Below the pieces are notes generated by a model. The model was given only the letters and a program-made list of their open reading frames with translations. It was not told the DNA's origin and did no database searches. Source: Durusdinium trenchii (Eukaryota > Sar > Dinophyceae > Suessiales > Symbiodiniaceae). From it: DNA of 64,000 nucleotides. Positions within the stretch are counted from its first letter, which is position 1. Each line of letters begins with the position of its first letter. A program made the position numbers and the translations under genes. Positions 1 to 10,423 of this stretch are shown here, one piece after another. Where the stretch lies: contig CAXAMN010025317.1 in the NCBI GenBank assembly GCA_963970005.1, positions 519,368 to 583,367 on the forward strand. The letters run 5' to 3'.

Positions 1-221
1 CGACCGTTTCTCACCGAGCCAGTAGCGAGGAGCCTGTCTCCCCCAAGGGCGGGGACGGGGGACGCAGGTGGACGCAGGTGGACGCAGGTCTCAGACGTGG
101 AAAGGGTAGGGTCAAATGAAGACACCAAGGAAAGGGGGAGGAGGCGAATGAGATCAGAGAAGCGCATTTCGGTGTTTTTGTTCCATGGATTTTGTGGGGG
201 GCAATTGCACTCACCGGAAGC

Positions 222-297
222 ATCATGGAAGTGAATTTTCACCTGTTTGTAGAGGAAAATGGTCATCCAGTTGGGACATGCCGTGCCACTTCCATGA
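222..297. repeat. small foldback element, family B copy 1
   Basis: A hairpin-capable segment with arms around 222-233 (CATGGAAGTG) and 287-297 (CACTTCCATG). Its loop at 245-268 carries the core GTTTGTAGAGGAA followed by GTCATCCA. The same core recurs at 11021-11049 and 45452-45480, so this is a dispersed family. Confidence 0.5.
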
Positions 298-746
298 GTA
301 TTTCCAAATATTTGTGGGAGTGTGTTGTTCAAGCATGTTCAATGGATTTTTTTGGCGGGGCTGTTGGCCCGTGGCCGCCGGGAGTTGATTTTGTAATTAC
401 AGAGTGCCGGAGTTGAATGCAAGCACAGCAGCAAGGAGTTCTGGATCGATCTGGATGGATTCCGTTTTCGATTTCATTGTTTTGCTCATCAGCTTGCCTG
501 CCAAGTGCCGGGACACAGTTGACTTCAAGACAAAAAGGCTCCAGCAACACTGATCTAGACAACCTGGCGATAGCTGGCTGACTCTTCTCCTGGAAGTCCT
601 GGTTTCGATCAAGCTTTGCATGTCTACATTTGGGTAGAACAACGTTGACTTCCTGCACATTTCCCAGTAGAAGAACAATGATTCGCAAGGGTTCCCCATG
701 CATTTCCCTCAGGCATGTGAGCCAAACTGCTACAAATGATCACTTT

Positions 747-861
747 TATAGTGGATTGAGAGTAGAGTGCACAATCCCCGAAAGGTGCCTTGTATGGACA
801 TGTATGGACCCCATCTAAACGCCATTTCGGGTTTTGTGCAATCTACCGTGAAACCACTGTA
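747..861. repeat. foldback or MITE-like element, family A copy 1
   Basis: Imperfect terminal inverted repeats of about 42 bases: left arm 747-789, right arm 820-861. The right arm read in reverse begins TACAGTGGTTTCACGGTAG and pairs with the left arm at roughly three of four positions. The arms resemble those of the element at 8682-8821. No ORF lies inside. I see no clear target duplication. Confidence 0.45.
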
Positions 862-2563
862 GTACTGTAGTAACTTATGCATACAGCATACCAGTTCCTC
901 ACCAGACCCAATTGAGCTACTGCTATTGCACATGGACCTGCTGCTGGGATACATTAGGTTCTGTTTCGGGAGATCACCAGTCCCGGCTGGAGGTGTCAGT
1001 CAGCCGCGAAGCCTCGCCGAAAGTCTTGCGGGATGCTCAGCCATCGAGCTGTACAATGTCCTCGCTTTGCTAAAGCAGCGAGGGACTGAACATGACTGAA
1101 CCATATTGACCTGTGTGACACGTAGATGCCATTTTCATGTTCATTTTCTTACTAATCAGGGTTGTCGCATGTTGTCGACCAAAATCACTGCTGAAACTGG
1201 CTATATGTCTTGCTCTTTGGTGTTGAGATTCGCTGTAAGAATATGTTTCATCTAACTTTACTCAGGTCCGGCTATGGGGAGTCGCCATTCCGCTGGGGCG
1301 CCGAGAGCGCAGGGCGGATGAGTTTGTTCTTTTTCATGAGCGTCATGGTCTTCACATGGGTCTAGTAAGTGTGGTAGTCACCCAGTGCATGTCTTCACAT
1401 TCTTTCGAACAACGAGTTGTGTTTTGTTTGTTTTTGGGTTCACTCACGAAAAGAATTGCTGCGCGCGCTTGCGTGAAGACAGGGAATCATGCGACATTCA
1501 ATGTGACCGCCTACGCAGACATAGAAGTGCAACAGATCAATTGCTGTAGTGGTTCATAAGCAAAACCTAGACACTTCCCTACGTGGGGTTTATTTGAGGA
1601 GTCAACGTAGGCATAAATGGCGACCAGGCCATCTCCACAAGGGACATTTGTCACCGGAGCAAAGCAATTTGATGCGCACCGCCTAAGCTCATGTTTGGTA
1701 TACCCCTCCCCTAGTCCCCCCCCGTAGATGGGAAGACTCCTTCTTGACCGTTCTCCTTAGAAACGAATCACCGAATCATCATGAAGCGGTCTTGTGTGTT
1801 CTTTCTTATCTAGTAAACATGTTTCCGGTTTTTGTTTGCTTTCTTCCAAAGGTTCCCCGTATACAGTTCCTCTTCATCCAGGCCCCAGCCGAAGGGTCCT
1901 GCGAAGCGCCGCACCGCAGGAATGGTATGGCCACTGTCGCGATGGGCCGAGTGGTTGGGTTTCGTTGGGACTGGAGAGACACATATGTTGTTGAGTCAAT
2001 AAGCATATGGGGTCATGGTCCAAAACATGGATGTCCTGCTGCAGGACAGTGTCCATGTATGGCAGTCTTGTGAATGGTTCTATACTGGGTCCAGATGTGC
2101 TTGCTGCTTGAACTGCTTGAGATGCTGCACCACCACCTCGCAGGATTTCTCGTTTGGCGTTTGGATTGTCAATTGAAACCACCCGCCACCCAAGCACCCT
2201 TGCGGTGGGATAGACACGCAAGGTATCACCAGCCATGTCCGCGGAAATGGCCAATACTTGACTGCCTCAGACTGGTGAGAACCCTTTTGTAACTGGTACC
2301 CTCCTTTAAGACTATGATATAAATACTACTATTAATATGGACCCTGAAAGCCACTAGGAATTTACTAGGAATGCAATCTTCCAATCTTTAGGGGGCGATC
2401 AGGGGCCAACTGACCAGACCCGACTGACAAATGACTCGAGTCTGTTCATGACACGCGGTAGGGGTTTGCGCTCTAGAGATGGACCCTGAGGCAGCCACCG
2501 GGCAATCCTCAACGATTTGTTGAGATCTCAGTTTTTCAGATTCTGAAACTGAAACTTGCATCA

Positions 2564-2842
2564 ATGAAGCTGGCCTGGGCCTGGGCAAGCCTCAGTCATC
2601 AAAGAGGTGTTCTCAAACACAAGAAGACACATTTCCCAGCTGTTTTGGAAACAGGTAACTCTGAAGCAGTATATGTATATGGATGGGAGATGCCCAAGAA
2701 ACCGCCTGTCACCTTGCGTGGAAAGAAACGCCTTTGGCACAGCCACCCCACTGAACCTGTGGAGTTGACTGGCTGTGGCCATGATGAAGAGGAACATGAC
2801 TCAGCAAAAACCAAACAGCAGCGGAGTTCTCCGGAAGGGTGA
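2564..2842 (+). CDS. possible exon, hypothetical
   Basis: An open frame of 92 codons whose second half (from about 2690) is basic and then acidic, reading MPKKPPVTLRGKKRLWHSHP and ending ...QRSSPEG before a TGA at 2840. It has no recognisable domain. Codon use is more even than in the surrounding AT-rich sequence, which is the only reason to list it. The true start and any splice sites are not evident. Confidence 0.2.
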   Translation: MKLAWAWASLSHQRGVLKHKKTHFPAVLETGNSEAVYVYGWEMPKKPPVTLRGKKRLWHSHPTEPVELTGCGHDEEEHDSAKTKQQRSSPEG

Positions 2843-4922
2843 CGGACGATTGCACCTGAGAACCCTCGACCCCCCTGTAGAAGAGGCTGTCAGTAGGATT
2901 CAGAGCTAAGACTAAGATCCAAATTGATGTGACATGGCAGTTGATACGAACGTCGCTGAGACATGATGAGACAGGACATGATAAGACAGAGGTTCGAACA
3001 CAAAGAGTGTGAAATCAACCATGAGATTGTGATGGTTACTGTGAGAGAAATGCACCATTTTCTCTATGTTTTCATCCTGATCACCAAGACCCGGAGAAAA
3101 CAAAAAAGGTCCCACTGTGGACCCCGTGCTAAGGTTTGGGCGCCCAAGTTGGTATGGACACAGTCCACAGATGTGTTCCACGCAGAATCTCCATGCTTTC
3201 CGCCAACCTAACCTATACCATCCTATAGATTGTTGGATGTTGGATGATGTTGGGGATTGCTATAGGAAGTTTCCTCTCATCACCTATAGCCTATACCTAT
3301 GGGTGTTGCCACCTAACCTATCCCATCCTATACCGAACATACCGGAACACCGCCCGGCCGGATCGGCAGGCACGTTCCCTCAGCCCCCCAAAGCGGGGCA
3401 TTGCCTTTTCACCCGGCGCCCCGGCAGACAAGCGACACTGGGGAAGGTATTCTAGATTTGGAGGCGATCGGATCGATCAAATCCCCCAAATGCGAACAGA
3501 TATCACAGTATATGTTGCTCTTAAAGCGACACTGTCCCTTTCAATGTGTTCGGCGGAGAGAGGAGCAGTAGCAAACGTCACAACACAGAGCAACTTCATG
3601 TGCGCAAAGTCACGCAAGAATCATTGAGATTATTGAGAATCTAATTGTAGGTATAGTTCTGGGTTTCAAATAGCCCTTGGCATTTTTTTAGCGTATGTTG
3701 ATGTTCTTTGCTCTTCTTTGCTCGGCCGCTTTGTGCGGAGAGGTTCGTCAAAACTGCAACCCTCTATCAAGCATATCCCAAGGAGTGTGCAATCAGTTGT
3801 TGCGGTGGTCATTCTTTTGCTGAGATTTAAGGCTCTTACATGTTGCTTTCAAGTCATTTCATTTCTCATCATTTCTCACGTGGAACCATTTGCTCATTGA
3901 TGGTGTCGGATACGCTCCTCGCGATGCAGCAGTAGAAACGACACTGCATGCGTCGGAGGTGACACACCATCGCCTGTGGGAAAATCTCGACGACGCATTG
4001 ACTGTACCCCTGTCCCACTGCCCACGCCCCACGCAGCAGGCATGGAAGAGACCACACTGGGCAGTGCTGAGATACGTGGGCGATCGCCGCCAAAGCACCT
4101 CATGATCCCTTCGGTGGGGGGCCTGGTAAAATGGCAGTTGATGGGTGGAATTCCGGGTGATGGGGAACCACATGCAGGGGGGAGATCCATGGCGAGCACC
4201 TGGCGATTCAGAATTCAGCCCTTCGTTATATGTTGTCATGGCTCCACAGGCTTGCATCATTTTCTGCCCCAGCGACCCTGCGGTCACACCTTGTAAGGTC
4301 GCTGGTTTGACTGTACCAGTATGCAGTATGCCTAAATCTAGCAGTTCTCGTAGTGAATCGTAGTTCCAAGTGGTGGGATGAGATGACCGTCTCATGCCTC
4401 AAAACATGTCAAAATACTAGACGAGGTGACCACCATGGTCTCCACTAGCTTTGGCCACTCCAGGAGTCTTCTACAGGCAAAGTCACTTGAGGACTTGAGG
4501 GTCCCTCAGTCAAGCACCACAGAGTTCAAAGCCCGGAAGTGCTAGTTCTTTTGGAGTAGACTCTCCACTCCACTTGTTGGCCAAGTGGCTTTATCGTTTT
4601 GATGCAGTCCGACGCGACACAAGGGTATCTAGCTGGTTCCAATCGGTGTCAGCTAGGGAGAAGGTCTGATCCATGGGGAGCCAAGGAGCTCCATGGAGTT
4701 CCCAACCACATATAATCAATTGATGCCTCAGAGGGGGGCCCCTGCTCCGAAAATCCAGAGTCTGGCCCCTGAGAGTCTGGCGTGTCTCTCCAAGCTGGGG
4801 CCCTCATCCAACATCGGGTGGGCAACCCACAAAGCCTGACCATTGACATCCCGACCTCCCAACCCCAATAAACGCACCATTTTGTAAGGCCCAGGCCCAC
4901 CCCATTTGGTGTTTGAATCGGA
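2843..4922. other. intergenic or intron sequence with one exon-like island
   Basis: Mostly non-coding. A GC-rich island at about 3347-3449 could be an exon ending at the donor-like GGGGAAG|GTATT. A nearly identical 24-base sequence (AACCTATACCATCCTATA and a one-mismatch copy) occurs at about 3204 and 3308, flanking 100 bases. The opposing open frames in 3.87-4.40 kb overlap and I could not choose between strands. Confidence 0.3.
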
Positions 4923-6035
4923 ATGACTCTCACTCTCACCAATACAATCCAATACACTATATTTCACAGAAAGCACCGTGCGATCGCCCAGATCATGCGC
5001 GCTGCAGCGCCAAACAGCGGAGAAGGCTACTGCCCTGAGCCCAAGCCCTTCCCCCGCTCCTGCAGCCCGGGTGCAACCGGCGCGCACCAGGGCGTCTCTG
5101 GCAGCCCTTGTGTTTCCACCTCTGCCAGCCCAACTGGACTAATGCCCAGCCCCAGTGGGTCAAGCCCTATGGGAAATTCGCCGAGCTACGGCCCAGTCTC
5201 CATGCAACCAATGCCGGCCATGCAACAACCGCAGCTTCAACAGGGCATGCAACAGCCCTTGATGCCGATGCCGATGCAGCAACCAAGTATGCAACAGTCA
5301 CCCCAACAACACCAGCCTATGGTGCCACAGCCAATGCAGCAACCTCTAATGCAGCCACCCGCAATGCAGCCGCCGGCAATGCAGCCGCCGGCAATGCAGC
5401 CGCCGGCAATGCAGCCACCAGCAATGCAGCCACCAGCAATGCAGCCACCAGCAATGCAGCCGCCAGCAATGCAGCCACCAGCAATGCAGCCACCAGCCAT
5501 GCAGCAACAAATGCAGCAGCCTGTGATGCAGCAGCCGATGCAGCAGCCCATGCAGCAACTGATTCAGCAGCCAGTGCAGCAAGCAACTGCACAGCAACCC
5601 CAGATGCAACAGACCATGATGCAACCACCGATGCAACCACTGATGCAGCAACCTGCTGTACAACAGGTGCCGCAAATCCCAATGCAACAGGCTATGATGC
5701 AGCAACCAGTGCAACAGGCAAATGTGCAACCTCCACACCAACAGCCGATGATGCAGCCTGGAATGCAGCAACCAGCTCCGCCACAACCCCAGATGCATCA
5801 GCCCATGGTGGCACAGCTTCCACCAAGTGCGCAGCCAGCTGTGCAACCAGCGCAGCTGCACTCCATGATGCCAATGCAACCTTCTCCTGGACCTTGTCTC
5901 CAACAGCCGGTTCCCGCGGCTCAAGCACAGCAGATGATGCCACCCGCGCCCTCGGCTGCCGTGCCGATGCAGCCGATGCCAAATCCGGCATACCCTGGCT
6001 ATGAGGAGCCACTTGGCCAAGAGCTGTGGCTGTGA
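4923..6035 (+). CDS. Met/Gln/Pro-rich low-complexity protein
   Basis: A 370-codon open frame ending at TGA 6033. The first 70 residues are Ser/Pro/Gly-rich. From about residue 95 on, the protein is made almost entirely of Met, Gln, Pro and Ala. It includes ten exact PPAMQ units (5355-5504) and then irregular MQQP-type repeats to the end. No enzymatic domain is seen. Composition resembles Q/P-rich scaffold, RNA-binding or transcription-associated proteins, but no function can be assigned. The first ATG at 4923 may be an artefact of an upstream intron. The tract is open in other frames on both strands because of the repeat. I favour this frame because its Met/Gln pattern continues beyond the perfect repeats. 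It may be one large exon of a gene continuing into the exon-like islands at 6.4-8.3 kb. Confidence 0.55.
   Translation: MTLTLTNTIQYTIFHRKHRAIAQIMRAAAPNSGEGYCPEPKPFPRSCSPGATGAHQGVSGSPCVSTSASPTGLMPSPSGSSPMGNSPSYGPVSMQPMPAMQQPQLQQGMQQPLMPMPMQQPSMQQSPQQHQPMVPQPMQQPLMQPPAMQPPAMQPPAMQPPAMQPPAMQPPAMQPPAMQPPAMQPPAMQPPAMQQQMQQPVMQQPMQQPMQQLIQQPVQQATAQQPQMQQTMMQPPMQPLMQQPAVQQVPQIPMQQAMMQQPVQQANVQPPHQQPMMQPGMQQPAPPQPQMHQPMVAQLPPSAQPAVQPAQLHSMMPMQPSPGPCLQQPVPAAQAQQMMPPAPSAAVPMQPMPNPAYPGYEEPLGQELWL
5355..5504 (+). repeat. 15-bp tandem repeat, ten units
   Basis: Ten consecutive 15-base units of the form CCRSCAATGCAGCCR-type, each encoding PPAMQ in the plus frame. Units differ only at synonymous or near-synonymous third positions (CCG/CCA, GCA/GCC). 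Being a multiple of three, the array can change in length without breaking the frame. Confidence 0.9.
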
Positions 6036-6244
6036 CTTGTTGACTTGTGCTCAGTCATGTTGCTTTGGGCAGAGAGCCAGCTCTCCCAATGTGAAGGTGG
6101 CCGCCGTCGAGGTTCCTAGGCGTGCTGAGGTTGCATGATCAAAAGCCTAAATGGGCCGTTTGGTGGACGGACGATGACGGATGGGGGGGGCGCCCCTTGT
6201 TCACCACAGCCCTTTGTACCGCTTCATCAGGTTGTGATGGGAAT

Positions 6245-6290
6245 ATACAATATATATATATATGTATATTTATATATATATCATATGATA
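6245..6290. repeat. TA-rich microsatellite
   Basis: A run of alternating T and A with occasional G, immediately downstream of the Q/P-rich ORF. Similar short TA tracts occur at about 7219, 8761, 16072, 20705, 25081, 37503, 38213 and 44218. Confidence 0.9.
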
Positions 6291-6429
6291 ATTGATGATA
6301 TGTCATGGTGACCCATGGCGCTCATGAATCTTGAGAAACAGTCTTGCTTCAAAGATCATGCCCCGTTCAATCAGATGGTTTGCACATGTTTTGGCCATGG
6401 TTGTGCCAGTGCTTTGCTGCGGCGACCAG

Positions 6430-8343
6430 GTTTGAATTTGCTGCTGAGCCGATCACTGGTGGGCACCAGGCATCCGGGAAAAAGCGAGATAGGAAATCCA
6501 ACAAGTCCTGGGAGTGCTGTGTCCTACGGGTGTTTCTTTCTTTCTTTAGATATGTTTTTCTTTCAGTGAGTATCTCTTCAATTTGATCATGCTTCAGGAT
6601 GCGAGCTTCATGCACGTGAAACAAGCACAGACCTCTTCCTCGCTCAGGGTGCTGCGGTCGCACCTGGCGCGCCCAACATCCCCAGGCCGCCCGGCTTTGC
6701 TCGGCACCCGTCATCCTGTCTTTGAGTGTTGTCGCGTTGCTTGTTATTCCCAGTGAATCAAAGCTCAAAGGGTGGGGGCCTATGGCATACCTTCATGCAG
6801 TCAGTGTTGCTTGTTCTTTTTTTGGGGGGGGTGGTCCTGGATTCTGTATATCTGATATATCTGTATATATAGGTCGCCACTGTTTGGGGGGGCATGACAT
6901 CTGTCGAACGCCTCGGATTTTGGTTTTCGGCTTGTCTGTGACTTTGTTTCAGGTCTGTGACTTTGGGTGATTCACGCGCTGTTAGACTGCCGCTGTCACC
7001 CATCTCCTTCCAGGCTGTCCTTGCCGTCCGGGCGAGCGACCGGAGGTCGGACGCTGCGTCCGGGGGCGACCGGGTTCGCGGCATAGGGCGACCGAAGTGG
7101 AACACCAGCCGCTTTGGCATGAGGATTTTCATGGCAAGGCGCCGAGGAAAAAAAAGAACACACGGGGCCCTTGCCATCCACGTAGAATCAGGAGTAGTTC
7201 AGGGAGTGTAAACTGACATATATTTATATATATATATGTGTGTAATATATAGTTTGTGTGATCCATGTGTTTTGCAGGTTCTGTCCGGGCGGCCTCACAG
7301 ACTGATTCTGCGAGCCAAACCATGCTGGGAGAGATGATTATATAATGTTATTGTTTTTCTCCCCCTCCCTCTCTACAGTATTAATCTATTCAGAATGTGG
7401 GTGTGCTCATGTGTGTTGGTGCGCTAGCATGTTCTCACATGTTCTCAAGTTGCTTCATGTGATGTGTGTAATTCATAACCTTTTTTTCTGGCGGTTTGAT
7501 AAACATGCAGTGGCAAGGAAACAGTGTGCTGGTGGTGACCGCGGTGTTGTTTGATGATTCTGCCCGCAGGATCTACTCATGAAGGCAGTCCACGCGACAG
7601 GACAGGTTCACATAGCAGGATCCATCAATCTCGTCATGGAGAAGTGTGCGCCGCTTGTGGTTTGGTCATGTGGTGACCACGGGACCGCGATCGATTCATC
7701 AGCTGTGGAAGAGAATGGGCAGCATGTTGAGTAGATGGCCTTTTGCTCATGGTCTGAAACGTTCGTTGAATTTACACATTCTGGACTGATTACTTTCAGG
7801 GACAGAACGCCAATGATGCAGCAGATCTCACCATTCGGTGGACCAGTTGGGGTAAGTCCAACGAATGGCGTTGGTTTATGCCATTCGTTGGTTCATTCCA
7901 GTTGGGTTTGCATTTGGGCCATCGGTCCAAATCCCTCCGGCGCAATTCATGCCACGGCTCTGGGACTGCTATGACGCATCAGTGCCGCCCACGGGTTGAC
8001 AGGGATCCGAGCACCTGTCACCTGGTCAGTTCGAGCCACCCAGTTCCAACACACCGGCCCAGAAGAACTGCTATGGCCCATCCTTGACCTCATTGTACTG
8101 GAGTTGCTCATGCAAAAACACTACTTGAGGAGTCAATGAGGTAGAGGATCAGGTTTTACTGGGTGAGACTGGACTTGTCGGGTATAGGCGGTATAGTGGG
8201 GAAGTCCTGTTTTGAGCTGAGAGTCCCGTTCAGCTGCCACATTCTCCAGGAGTTCATATCCAGGCCCAATGGCCTATGCCCCAGCCGGCCTCATGGGTCC
8301 TGGCCACCCATGGATGGTGCGCCGCGCCCGTGAGGGGTGGGGT
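6430..8343 (+). CDS. cluster of exon-like islands, possible continuation of the Q/P-rich gene
   Basis: Several short GC-rich islands are bounded by AG and GT. They are 6430-6513 (FEFAAEPITGGHQASGKKRD...), an island from 6648, one from about 7015, 7279-7340, 7562-7608, about 7801-7850 ending at GTAAGT (reads ...PMMQQISPFGGPVG), and one near 8253-8340 (SYPGPMAYAPAGLMGPGHPW). The 6430 exon ends in a phase that joins in frame to the 6648 island. Compositions rich in Met, Gln, Pro and Gly match the 4923-6035 protein, so they may belong to the same transcript. No domain is recognised. Individual boundaries are guesses. Confidence 0.3.
7858..7891. repeat. perfect 12-bp hairpin next to a splice donor
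   Basis: CCAACGAATGGC at 7858-7869 is followed ten bases later by its exact reverse complement at 7880-7891. It starts 7 bases downstream of the GTAAGT donor-like site at about 7851, so it would lie at the very start of the intron. Confidence 0.6.
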
Positions 8344-8681
8344 GCCGTGCAGTGACATCCGTCATCCATCCAATGACCCACCCAGAAAACGCATCCATGG
8401 TCCATGGTCGTTTCCATGGGGGAACAATGGGAACATATGTACATCTATGTACATTGTCTAAGATCTATCATCAATTCCACTCCCCAAGCGATCCCCCAGC
8501 GATCCGCGATCCTGAAAGGCGGAAGAAGGCGGCAGCATCGGATTATTCCGCTTGCTGTTCGTGGCGGTTCAGCTTTGTTGGACCTCCCAACTGGACGGGA
8601 ATGTGACGGTTATTGTTGAGATTGGACCGCCGCATGTGCAGTGATCCTGACGATGCCTCATGATTCCTCATAGCACTTGTT

Positions 8682-8821
8682 ACAGTAGTTTCAGAGTAGA
8701 TAGCAGGTAGCACACACACCAAGATGGGTGTTCTACATATAGTATATCATAGGGGTCCACATATATATATATATATCAACAACCAATGGTGGATTGTGCT
8801 ACCTACTCTGAAACCACAGTA
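8682..8821. repeat. foldback or MITE-like element, family A copy 2
   Basis: Left arm at 8682-8714 (begins ACAGTAGTTTCAGAGTAG) pairs with the right arm at 8794-8821 (ends CTCTGAAACCACAGTA). About 80 bases of AT-rich spacer, including an (AT)n run, separate them. No coding potential. The arm resembles that of the element at 747-861. Confidence 0.55.
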
Positions 8822-9034
8822 CAAATGCCCCCTTTGTGCATGACATCCTTCTTCGGGAACGCTTCCCCTTCTTCAGTTGCAACGGACCGTGTGTACATGT
8901 GGCTGAAATAGACCGCCGCCCGGAAGGTAGAGGACGCCGTGGACTTGCCACCCCGCCCCATATGAAGAGGATGCTCCAATTCAAATGGAGAAGGGTTAAG
9001 TTATTAATCAAGAGATATCAAGAGTTTGCATTAC

Positions 9035-9200
9035 CTTGATGGCATATGTTACGCCAAACCCTGTGAGCATCCGCACCTGGCAGCCAGGAGCCTCCACAAC
9101 AGTCACCGCACTCAGATCACCCGATGTTGATCGAGCCATGTCAAGCCAGCTTGGTGGTCGAAGCAAGAAGCACACCACCAAGGTCACTCCCCCGATGTCG
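9035..9200 (-). CDS. possible minus-strand exon, hypothetical
   Basis: On the minus strand an open stretch reads ...MARSTSGDLSAVTVVEAPGC... and ...MLTGFGVTYAIK, then meets a good donor, AAG|GTAATGC, at 9035/9034. The residue mix looks like folded protein, but I recognise no family. The upstream boundary is uncertain; an ATG in frame lies near 9139. The plus strand is also open here, which lowers confidence. Confidence 0.35.
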
Positions 9201-10297
9201 CCGTATATTCTGTGGTTGTCCCAAGTTTTGGAGGATCTCATTCCCTGGTTGCGTTTTGTTTTCTTCATCTCTCCGCGGTTCGTCATATGTTTCATTCTTC
9301 TCCACTCCCACAATGATGGAGGATGCAGGGTTTGGGTCTTCGCTCGGCCCCAGGCATTGGTAGGGTGTTCAGTGTAAGTCCAGGATTGAACAGATCACGG
9401 ATTGGACATTTTCCACCATTACCTTGAGATACCTTGAGCATTGGAAGAACTTTTCTGGAAGATCACCTTGCTGGCAGATACCGCCAGCTTGGTTGCATAT
9501 GGTGGCTTCTCCCCAGCTTGGGGATGGGCGTTGAGGTGTTCCGCTTGGTCGAACGCGGATGTCTCCGAGCGTGTTCTCTCCCCCGCATGGGCTCGTTTGA
9601 CAGACGGTGGGGTCCGGTCGTGGGCCGAGATCCGCCAGTCACATTACATGGTTTGGTGATGTTTGGTGCGGAATAAACTCTTAACATTACTTGAACGCAC
9701 CCATCATCACCCTTGCCATACATATAATGATATTATAAATATACAATGCTCCCACGTGCTAGCCTTCGCGGCCTTCGCCCGTGCCTCGCCGAAGAGATGA
9801 ATGGCCGACCAGAGTCCGCAAATCTCAAGCAGACCAGCAGACTGAGCCAAGCAGATCCCTGAGCGCAGGAGTTTCTTAGCAGTGAGCTGTTGGTGGATGG
9901 ACGAGTTTCCAGCTAGATACGCTCAGCCAAGCCCCAAGAGCTAAACAAGGACGTACATAAGGATGTGGACCAAAGAACAAGCCCTTCTGAAAAAACGCGG
10001 CGTAGCGCTGCATTCGAATTGAGATCATTCTCCCGCGGAGTCAGTGTCATGAGTCAATGGTGACAGCTACTTGTATGGGATCTTTATTGTGCATTTATCG
10101 ATGTTACATATGTACCAGCACATTCCAGGTCTCCTTTGGTGGCTTTGAGAGACTTAAAAAGTGGCAGGTGGTGACCTGTGAAGTCTGGTGCTGGAGCGAA
10201 ATGGTGTATGATATGGTTTGGCGTGTTGTTCTTTTTTGGCTATGCTTGGAGCTTCAGACATGTCAGAAACTGACCGACTTCCACCCTCGACATGCAG

Positions 10298-10423
10298 ACC
10301 GACGTTGCACGTGCCTCGCGTCGTGAGAAGCTTTCGGTGCCCGGTGCCTCCCATGGCATGGAGGGCGGCGGCGGCCTCAACGAGACGGAGAGCGATGAGA
10401 ACGATGGGGGTGGCTTGCGCTGA
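10298..10423 (+). CDS. terminal exon candidate, Gly/acidic tail
   Basis: After the acceptor CATGCAG, 41 codons read TDVARASRREKLSVPG..., then a Gly-rich and acidic segment (GGGGLNETESDENDGGG), then a TGA at 10421. Length is an exact multiple of three from the acceptor. The codon pattern is GC-rich like other exons here. It could be the last exon of the gene whose exons lie at 4.9-8.3 kb, but no phase test is possible. Confidence 0.35.
   Translation, partial: TDVARASRREKLSVPGASHGMEGGGGLNETESDENDGGGLR

Larger units (their letters stand above)
1..2563. other. intergenic or intronic DNA, no supported gene
   Basis: I find no convincing coding exon. Open frames here are short, lack domain motifs and often overlap on both strands. 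The stretch contains two small inverted-repeat elements (222-297 and 747-861, listed separately) and a triplicated 10-base GGACGCAGGT-like unit near position 62-90. It is best read as intergenic or intron sequence. Confidence 0.5.

Noticed and set aside
5346..6020. 224-codon minus-strand ORF and other frames over the PPAMQ repeat
   Set aside because: They are a by-product of a 15-base repeat lacking stops in several frames, and their composition (Leu/His/Trp or Ala-only) is less protein-like than the plus Met/Gln/Pro frame.
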